A DNA stretch of 36,801 nucleotides from a virus. Shown here piece after piece: positions 36,353 through 36,801 of this stretch (position 1 is the first letter of the stretch; every line of letters starts with the position of its first letter). A program made the translations under genes and the position numbers. Location: IMG/VR virus record IMGVR_UViG_3300036830_000180, positions 1 through 36,801 of that record, one strand, 5' to 3'. The notes under the pieces were generated by a model that saw only the letters and a program-made list of their open reading frames with translations, was not told the DNA's origin and made no database searches.

Positions 36353-36801
36353 ATGGCGATCAAGATCCCGGCAGGCGAGGCGGCCCTCTACGAAACCCAG
36401 CTCAACCCGATTCGCGTCATCAAAACGCTTTGGGAAGATCACATCTCCAACAAGGGCGGGTTGATTGACCAGGTGAAGCAGCGCATGCGCGACCGCGGCC
36501 GCCGATTCGCGCAATCGTCTTTTGTCACCGCGCGCCTGCAGCCGCATGGCGGCGGAAGCCGGCCGATCAACGTCGGCCGCGTGCTTGAATTGCTCAGGGA
36601 GAATCGGATTGCGTTGACGGACCTTCTGCGCTGCGCCGCGTTCAGCCAGGAAAAACTGGGCGAACATCTCAGCGGGCAACAGATCGATTATCTGTTTCCC
36701 GACGTCGAGGAAAAAACCTTCGCGCTATACACCGACTTCATGCCCGGCGTCCGCATCCACGACCCTACGCGCATGATCGCAGCCATTGGTGACCAATTCG
36801 C
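36353..36801 (+). CDS. 5' part of the gene spanning the circular join
   Basis: ATG 36353 opens a frame that runs to the window end and continues, after removing the 127-base overlap, at the window start, ending at 179 (166 residues). The N-terminal part: MAIKIPAGEAALYETQLNPI, RVIKTLWEDHISNKGGLIDQ, VKQRMRDRGRRFAQSSFVTA. The middle, VGRVLELLRENRIALTDLLR, is helical. A weak ribosome-binding site (CCAGG). No family assigned. It is the end of the early operon before the sigma-like genes. Confidence 0.75.
   Translation, partial: MAIKIPAGEAALYETQLNPIRVIKTLWEDHISNKGGLIDQVKQRMRDRGRRFAQSSFVTARLQPHGGGSRPINVGRVLELLRENRIALTDLLRCAAFSQEKLGEHLSGQQIDYLFPDVEEKTFALYTDFMPGVRIHDPTRMIAAIGDQF
36675..36801. repeat. 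Terminal direct repeat (right copy)
   Basis: Identical to bases 1-127; marks the closure point of the circular assembly. Confidence 0.95.

Noticed and set aside
1-36801. tRNA genes
   Set aside because: No cloverleaf with conserved GGTTCRA-type T-loop sequence in the right spacing was noticed on either strand; a dedicated tRNA search would be needed to be certain.

Overview
The window is a complete, circular genome of a tailed bacteriophage, apparently a long-tailed (siphovirus-like) temperate phage. Its first 127 bases are repeated exactly as its last 127 bases, so it closes into a circle of 36,674 bp, and one gene runs across the join. Nearly all genes lie on the + strand and are tightly packed, with many ATGA or TAATG stop/start overlaps. 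The host cannot be read directly. The GC-rich coding, the dispersed GAATGCAGAA-type repeats (three copies) and several short palindromes resemble what I recall of Verrucomicrobiota (Pedosphaera/Limisphaerales-like) genomes. A soil or sediment Verrucomicrobiota host is therefore my best guess, with moderate to low confidence.

Layout. About 26.3-27.0 kb is an AT-rich, gene-poor control region with inverted repeats and a candidate promoter. From 27.0 to 36.3 kb, and across the join to about 0.2 kb, is an early/replication operon of some 20 mostly small genes. It includes a winged-helix replication initiator-like protein that carries three palindromes in its own coding sequence, a ParB-domain/HTH/DNA-methyltransferase fusion, and a J-domain co-chaperone-like protein. 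From 0.2 to 5.5 kb are sigma-factor-like genes (one resembling T4 gp55-type region 2, one region 4-like, one apparently split across two frames), two membrane proteins, a DNA methyltransferase with a 14-G tract near its start, and a tyrosine integrase whose stop codon lies in an 11-bp inverted repeat that looks like a recombinase core site.

From 5.5 to 12.2 kb is the packaging and head module: small terminase, GpA-family large terminase, gpW-like connector, lambda-family portal, ClpP-like protease with scaffold, and Mu gpT-like major capsid. An intrinsic terminator follows, then an AT-richer tail-fibre gene with a LamG-like lectin end (12.3-14.3 kb). From 14.3 to 25.6 kb is the tail module: connector and tail-completion proteins, tail tube, a G/G-T pair of tail-assembly chaperones joined by a -1 frameshift at a run of nine A, tape measure, and a 1280-residue tail-tip or host-contact protein. 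One minus-strand moron (25.7-26.3 kb, zinc ribbon plus membrane segment) separates the late genes from the control region.

The most noteworthy points are the candidate phase-variable methyltransferase; the frameshifted tail chaperone whose extension carries DnaJ-like CxxCxGxG cysteine motifs; iteron-like palindromes inside the initiator gene; palindromes inside the ParB-methyltransferase gene; the sigma-like genes together with a four-copy GGCTATTTAACTC motif; and the dif-like site at the integrase end. I recognised no endolysin, CI-type repressor, tRNA or CRISPR array.
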